Source: Pseudomonadota bacterium
GTDB taxonomy: Bacteria; Pseudomonadota; Alphaproteobacteria; Sphingomonadales; Sphingomonadaceae
NCBI GenBank assembly: GCA_023390675.1
Contig: JAEWCK010000189.1
Coordinates: 1 to 17,440, forward strand
Direction: 5' to 3'
DNA: 17,440 nt
The notes under the pieces are model-generated. The model saw only the letters and a list, made by a program, of their open reading frames with translations, did no database searches and was not told where the DNA came from. Below, piece by piece: positions 14,305-17,440 of the stretch; position 1 is the first letter of the stretch, and each line of letters begins with the position of its first letter. Both the position numbers and the translations under genes were made by a program.

Positions 14305-15296
14305 AGCAACTCGTCGATGATCGCGTCCACGCCGAACGCGATCGGATCGGTACAGGGAAGGCCGAGCGCGGCCTCGGTGACTGCGCACAGATCGCGCGCA
14401 TCCTCGGCCGACAGGCGCGAGGTATTGAGGCAGACGCCCACCGCACGCACGTCCGGGCTGGTCAGCCGCGCGACCTGGAGATTGGCCTCGAGGCATTCCT
14501 TGAGATCGGGAAGCGCACGCCCCGGAATGCCGCGCATCGCGCTGCGGCTCGGGTCATGACACAGCACGATCGCCTCGGGCTGGGCGCCGTGGAGCAGCCC
14601 GGTCGAGACGCCGGCGAAGCTCGGATGGAAGAGCGAGCCCTGACCTTCGATCAGGTCCCAGCCATCGTCGTGGCGCGCGGGCGCGAGCACTTCGATCCCG
14701 CCCGAGATGAAGTCGGCGACCACTGCGTCGATCGGGATTCCGCCTCCTGCGACGAGGATGCCGGTCTGGCCGGTCGCGCGGAAATCGGCGGGGATGCCGC
14801 GGTCCTTGAGCGCCTGGGTCAGCGCCAGCGTCGCATACATCTTGCCGACCGAGCAATCGGTGCCGACGGTGAGCAACCGGTGCCCGGCACGCGGATAGCC
14901 GTTGCCGACGGGCAGGTCCTTCGGCGGCTCGCGCACGTCGAAGAGCTGAAGGCCCTTTTCCTTGGCCAGCGCGGAAAGCTCGGGCACTTCGTTGAGCCGC
15001 TGGTGCAGCCCCGCCGCCACGTTCATTCCGGCATTGAGCGCCGCCTTCGAATCGCGGACCAGATCGCCACCCAGCGTGCCTCCCGAATTGGCGATGCCGA
15101 GCACGATCGTACGTGCCCCCGCGGCGGCGCCCTCCTCGATCGTCATGCGCGGCAGACCCAGGGTCAGCGTGCAATCGTCATGGCGGAACTCGCCGACGCA
15201 ATCGTCGGGACGGAATTGCGCGAGACCGCGCGAGGTCTTGATCCCCGCGAAGTCGGTGCTGTGCCCCAGATAGAGCAGGAAAGGCGACGGTATCAT
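14262..15296 (-). CDS. dgcN: DUF1611 protein, D-glutamate N-acetyltransferase-like (DgcN)
   Basis: A 344-residue DUF1611 protein: an N-terminal Rossmann-like half (PFLLYLG..., then TIVLGIANSGGTL at 63-75) and a C-terminal P-loop-like half with GTDCSVGK at 145-152, RATGQTG at 173-179 and DLIEGQGSLFHPSFAGVS at about 214-231, the most conserved stretch of the family. In Pseudoalteromonas the DgcN protein of this family acetylates D-Glu to N-acetyl-D-Glu, which DgcA then inverts; the neighbour here is exactly that partner. The protein has no signal peptide, so cytoplasmic. The start ATG 15296 fits the family N-terminus, lacks a Shine-Dalgarno and sits inside a cluster of TATC/GATA half-sites, suggesting a short or absent leader. 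It is the first gene after the LysR gene on the same strand. Confidence 0.88.
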   Translation of the reverse strand: MIPSPFLLYLGHSTDFAGIKTSRGLAQFRPDDCVGEFRHDDCTLTLGLPRMTIEEGAAAGARTIVLGIANSGGTLGGDLVRDSKAALNAGMNVAAGLHQRLNEVPELSALAKEKGLQLFDVREPPKDLPVGNGYPRAGHRLLTVGTDCSVGKMYATLALTQALKDRGIPADFRATGQTGILVAGGGIPIDAVVADFISGGIEVLAPARHDDGWDLIEGQGSLFHPSFAGVSTGLLHGAQPEAIVLCHDPSRSAMRGIPGRALPDLKECLEANLQVARLTSPDVRAVGVCLNTSRLSAEDARDLCAVTEAALGLPCTDPIAFGVDAIIDELLCTVPSQPSTIASY

Positions 15297-15313
15297 TATC
15301 TGATAACGCTATC
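15291..15313. promoter_or_regulatory. TATC/GATA half-site cluster at the dgcN start
   Basis: Four half-sites lie in 23 bp: TATC (15291), TATC (15297), GATA (15302) and TATC (15310). They form two overlapping dyads, TTATC-T-GATAA (15296-15306, perfect) and GATA-N4-TATC (15302-15313). This A+T-rich island in a GC-rich setting overlaps the dgcN start codon. LysR proteins often bind short AT-rich dyads, and a LysR gene is 70-80 bp away. Binding is inferred only. Confidence 0.4.
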
Positions 15314-15333
15314 GAAGCCGCTTTGGCCCCGCG

Positions 15334-15359
15334 CATAGCGAGTGCGCCGCTCGGCATAG
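15334..15359. promoter_or_regulatory. Tandem CATAG pair, 21-bp phased, upstream of dgcN
   Basis: CATAG at 15334-15338 and 15355-15359, 21 bp start to start, 38-63 bp upstream of the dgcN start, in the 83-bp gap after the LysR gene. Both copies read GCATAGC. Same spacing as the pair upstream of the TonB receptor. It may be the operator for the neighbouring LysR protein, or two tandem -10-like CTATG cores on the minus strand. Confidence 0.4.
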
Positions 15360-15379
15360 CCAGCCGTTATGGCCGAGGC

Positions 15380-16264
15380 CTAGGGGGTGTCGATCACCTT
15401 GGCGATGGTCTTGAGGAAATCGGTGGCAAGCGCGGTCGGCGGCCGGTTGAGCAGGAACATCGCGTGGACGTCGAAGGTCAGCTGCGGCTTCAATGGCCGC
15501 ATCGCCAGTCCGGGCATCAGCGACGCCTGCGCGGTGAAGCTGTCGACCACCGTCATCCCCACGCCCTGCGCGACCAGCGCGGTCGCGATGTAGAAGGTGC
15601 GCGCCGAGATAACTTCGTCGAGGTCGAGCTCGAGCCGCGCGAGCTCCTGGCTGAACAGCTGGCCGATCGGCCCGCTATTGGCGAGGCTGATGAAGCGCCG
15701 CCCCTTCAATTGGTCGAGCGTGATCCGCGGCGGCGCGTCCGGCATGTCCTCTTCGCGATAGAGCACCATCAGCTCGCCTTCACCCAGCCAGCGATGCCCG
15801 ATCGGGGCGGCGGGCGGCACTTCGTAGGCGATCGCGACATCGGTCTCGCGCTCGTAGAGCTTGCGCAGCAAATCGTCGTGATGGACGGTCTGCAAGTCGA
15901 AACGCACGCCCTCGTGATTGCGCATGAACTGCGCGACCGCGGTGGGAAGCGCCGAAAGCGCAAGGCTGGGCAGCGCCGAGATGCGCAGCATCTGCCCGGC
16001 GCCGCGCTTCAGATTGCGCCCCGCCTCGCGCAGCGCATAGACGCGGTCCTGGATCTCGCTCACTTCGGTGAACAATGTGTGCGCGTCCTCGGTAGGCACG
16101 AGGCGGCCATTGGTGCGGTGGAACAGCTGGAAGCCGAGCAGGCTCTCGGCATGCCGCAGCATCTTGGAGACCGAAGGCTGCGATACGTTCAAGGAACGCG
16201 CCGCGCCGCTCACCGAGCCGTTGACGTAAACGGCGTGGAAAATCTCGATGTGTCTCAGATTCAT
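15380..16264 (-). CDS. LysR-type transcriptional regulator (probable dgc regulator)
   Basis: A full-length 294-residue LysR protein. The winged helix-turn-helix occupies about residues 5-60, with SVSGAARSLNVSQPSVSK at 17-34 as the DNA-reading helices, followed by the linker helix and a substrate-binding domain from about residue 90. GGAG lies 8 nt before the ATG at 16264. It is encoded directly upstream of dgcN on the same strand, and D-Glu catabolism in Pseudoalteromonas is controlled by a regulator (DgcR) next to dgcN-dgcA, so it is the best candidate to activate the dgc genes in response to D-Glu or a derivative. It may also control the other loci that share the 21-bp CATAG pair. Family certain; target and effector inferred. 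Confidence 0.93.
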   Translation of the reverse strand: MNLRHIEIFHAVYVNGSVSGAARSLNVSQPSVSKMLRHAESLLGFQLFHRTNGRLVPTEDAHTLFTEVSEIQDRVYALREAGRNLKRGAGQMLRISALPSLALSALPTAVAQFMRNHEGVRFDLQTVHHDDLLRKLYERETDVAIAYEVPPAAPIGHRWLGEGELMVLYREEDMPDAPPRITLDQLKGRRFISLANSGPIGQLFSQELARLELDLDEVISARTFYIATALVAQGVGMTVVDSFTAQASLMPGLAMRPLKPQLTFDVHAMFLLNRPPTALATDFLKTIAKVIDTP

Positions 16265-16296
16265 GTGCCCCGCTCCCGGGCGGCAGCATGACGCGT

Positions 16297-16322
16297 CATA
16301 GCCGCAAGTTCAATCACCTATG
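16297..16322. promoter_or_regulatory. CATAG-N16-CTATG dyad upstream of the LysR gene
   Basis: CATAG at 16297-16301 and CTATG at 16318-16322: the same two elements and the same 21-bp spacing as the receptor and dgcN pairs, but here inverted, 33-58 bp upstream of the LysR start. Inverted sites near their own promoter are typical of LysR autoregulation. In the 105-bp gap it is distinct from the TetR palindrome at 16341-16360. Confidence 0.4.
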
Positions 16323-16340
16323 CAGAATTCGCATTTGCTT

Positions 16341-16360
16341 TTGTTCGATCGAACGAACAA
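16341..16360. promoter_or_regulatory. Palindromic TetR/CecR operator
   Basis: TTGTTCG-ATCGAA-CGAACAA: 7-bp perfect inverted arms with an internal perfect 12-mer GTTCGATCGAAC, ending 9 bp before the TetR start. Such palindromes next to a tetR gene are usually its autoregulatory operator. TTGCTT at 16335-16340 could be a -35, which would put the palindrome over the core promoter and the transcript start close to the ATG. Confidence 0.65.
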
Positions 16361-16369
16361 TAGCCGCGC

Positions 16370-16990
16370 ATGGTCTCGACTCGGCTCCTCGACGCGGCGA
16401 TCGATCAGTTCGGACGGCAGGGGTTCGAAGGCGCGAGCACGCGCGAGATTGCGCGCGCCTCTGGCACGGCGATGTCGTCGATCACTTATCATTTCGGCGG
16501 CAAGGAGGGGCTGTACCTCGCCGCGGCCGAGCATATCGCCCAATGCATCGCACAGGTGCAGGGTCCGGTGGTCGCCAGTGCGCGCGAGGCCGGGCTCGCC
16601 TCGCGTGAGGCGGCGGTCGAGGCGATCCTGACCGCGCTCGACAGCTTCGCGCTGATGATGCTGCACCCGCAATCCGAAGCATGGGCGCGCTTCATCATGC
16701 GCGAGCAGCAGGAGCCGACCGAGGCGTTCGAGCGGCTCTACAAGGGCGTGATGGCGCCGGTGAGCGGCATGTTCATCGAGCTCGTCGCGACCGCGCGTCC
16801 CGATTTGCCCGACGCGGAGGTCCGCGCGACTTCGATCCTGCTCTTCGGTCAGGCGATGATCCTTCGCGCCGGCCGCGCCACCGTCACTCGCGTGCTGGGC
16901 GTCGATCGCCTCGACGAAGCCTCGGGCACGCTGCTCCGCAATCGTCTGCGCGCCAACGCGCTCTGCATCCTCTCGGAGAAGACCGGATGA
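16370..16990 (+). CDS. TetR-family regulator, CecR/YbiH-like
   Basis: A 206-residue protein with an N-terminal helix-turn-helix (STREIARASGTAMSSITYHFGGKEGLY, spanning about 23-49, the classic TetR YYHFxxKexL turn) and an all-helical C-terminal domain with FIMREQQEPTEAF near 104-116, resembling FISREQLSPTAAY of E. coli CecR (YbiH). CecR represses the ybhG-FSR efflux operon and senses drugs such as cefoperazone or chloramphenicol. Here too the next gene encodes a YbhG-like membrane fusion protein, coupled by an ATGA overlap. No Shine-Dalgarno is visible, and the palindrome 16341-16360 just upstream is the probable autoregulatory operator. This unit looks functionally separate from the D-amino-acid genes. 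Confidence 0.92.
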   Translation: MVSTRLLDAAIDQFGRQGFEGASTREIARASGTAMSSITYHFGGKEGLYLAAAEHIAQCIAQVQGPVVASAREAGLASREAAVEAILTALDSFALMMLHPQSEAWARFIMREQQEPTEAFERLYKGVMAPVSGMFIELVATARPDLPDAEVRATSILLFGQAMILRAGRATVTRVLGVDRLDEASGTLLRNRLRANALCILSEKTG

Positions 16991-17440
16991 ACCGCCGCAT
17001 CATCGTGATCGTCGCCGTCGCCGCGGGCGTGGCGCTCGCCGCCTTGCTCACCCACGGCTTCGGCATGTTTGCAGGTTCTGCCGACAGCCAGCTGAAGCTG
17101 CAGGGCAATGTCGACATCCGCGAGGTCGAGATGGCCTTCCGCGTCAACGGCCGGATCGCCGCGATCGGCGTCGAGGAGGGGCAGAGGGTCAAGGCCGGGC
17201 AATTGCTCGCCAGCCTCGATACGGCGACGCTCGACAGCCGCATCGGCCAGGCCGATGCGCAGCTCCAGCAGGCCGAGGCGCAGCTCGCCAAGCTGCGCAA
17301 CGGCAACCGCGCGCAGGATATCGCCCAGGCCCGCGCGCGCGTCGCCGCCGCCGCCGCGGTCGCCGCCAATGCCGAGAAGGACGCCGCGCGACGCGAGGAG
17401 TTGGTAGGCCCCGGCGCGATCAGCCGCGACCTCTGGGAGC
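16987..17440 (+). CDS. HlyD/YbhG-like membrane fusion protein (5' part, cut by window edge)
   Basis: Starts at the ATG overlapping the tetR stop (16987-16990), with GGAG 8 nt upstream, and stays open for 151 codons to the right edge. A single N-terminal membrane anchor spans about residues 5-28. It is followed by the first half of the lipoyl/barrel-sandwich motif (EVEMAFRVNGRIAAIGVEEGQRVKAG..., about 46-72) and the start of a long Ala/Gln-rich coiled-coil hairpin (about 80-140). This is the architecture of periplasmic adaptor proteins that link an ABC exporter to an outer-membrane channel. With a CecR-like regulator upstream, an ABC transporter equivalent to ybhFSR is expected just beyond the window. 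Confidence 0.93.
   Translation, partial: MNRRIIVIVAVAAGVALAALLTHGFGMFAGSADSQLKLQGNVDIREVEMAFRVNGRIAAIGVEEGQRVKAGQLLASLDTATLDSRIGQADAQLQQAEAQLAKLRNGNRAQDIAQARARVAAAAAVAANAEKDAARREELVGPGAISRDLWE

Noticed and set aside
14556..16291. Two plus-strand frames (14556-15338, 15323-16291) opposite dgcN and lysR
   Set aside because: Antisense shadows of two well-recognised proteins.
1..17440. tRNA, rRNA, riboswitch, phage or transposase genes
   Set aside because: None recognised; gaps are all under 250 bp and hold only promoters, operators or REP-like repeats.

Overview
The window is high-GC, densely packed alphaproteobacterial DNA. Several things point to Sphingomonadales (Sphingomonas/Sphingopyxis-like): the TonB-receptor, dipeptidase, S9 peptidase and amidohydrolase repertoire; short Ala-rich signal peptides; repeats built on the 'CCCGGCGAAAGCCGGG' and 'CTCCTGCGAAAGCAGGAG' cores; and many ATGA stop/start overlaps. 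The taxon is an inference from style, not a database match.

Layout. (1) 1-1542 (-): 5' part of a TonB-dependent receptor running off the left edge. (2) 1790-5522 (+): a tightly coupled three-gene set made of an AmpG-like muropeptide permease, a cytoplasmic serine hydrolase resembling AmiE/YbbE, and an M19 membrane-type dipeptidase. (3) 5523-5606: a REP-like palindrome between convergent genes. (4) 5613-7037 (-): dacB/PBP4-type D-Ala-D-Ala carboxypeptidase/endopeptidase. (5) 7161-10426 (+): secreted S9 prolyl-oligopeptidase-family peptidase, coupled to a secreted metallo-amidohydrolase. (6) 10402-15296 (-): a run of four genes, in transcription order DUF1611 protein (dgcN), enolase-superfamily epimerase/racemase (dgcA), secreted N-acyl-D-amino-acid deacylase and an SDF-family acidic amino-acid/dicarboxylate symporter, with a second REP-like palindrome before the symporter. 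(7) 15380-16264 (-): LysR regulator, probably of the dgc genes. (8) 16370-17440 (+): a separate unit, a CecR-like TetR regulator coupled to an HlyD/YbhG-like membrane-fusion protein cut by the right edge.

Reading as a whole. From about 1 to 16264 nearly every gene fits scavenging of peptidoglycan-derived peptides and D-amino acids, especially D-glutamate. Proposed steps are outer-membrane uptake (TonB receptor), periplasmic trimming (DacB, S9 peptidase, amidohydrolase, D-aminoacylase), inner-membrane import (AmpG for muropeptides, SDF carrier for acidic amino acids) and cytoplasmic processing (AmiE-like hydrolase; DgcN acetylates D-Glu and DgcA inverts its stereocentre). The co-localisation of a muropeptide-import operon with a D-glutamate catabolic operon is the main candidate for an undescribed integrated system. 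A CATAG pair spaced exactly 21 bp recurs in three intergenic regions (receptor/ampG, dgcN leader, lysR/tetR) and may be a shared control element. All functions are by motif recognition from the translated sequence; no search was run.
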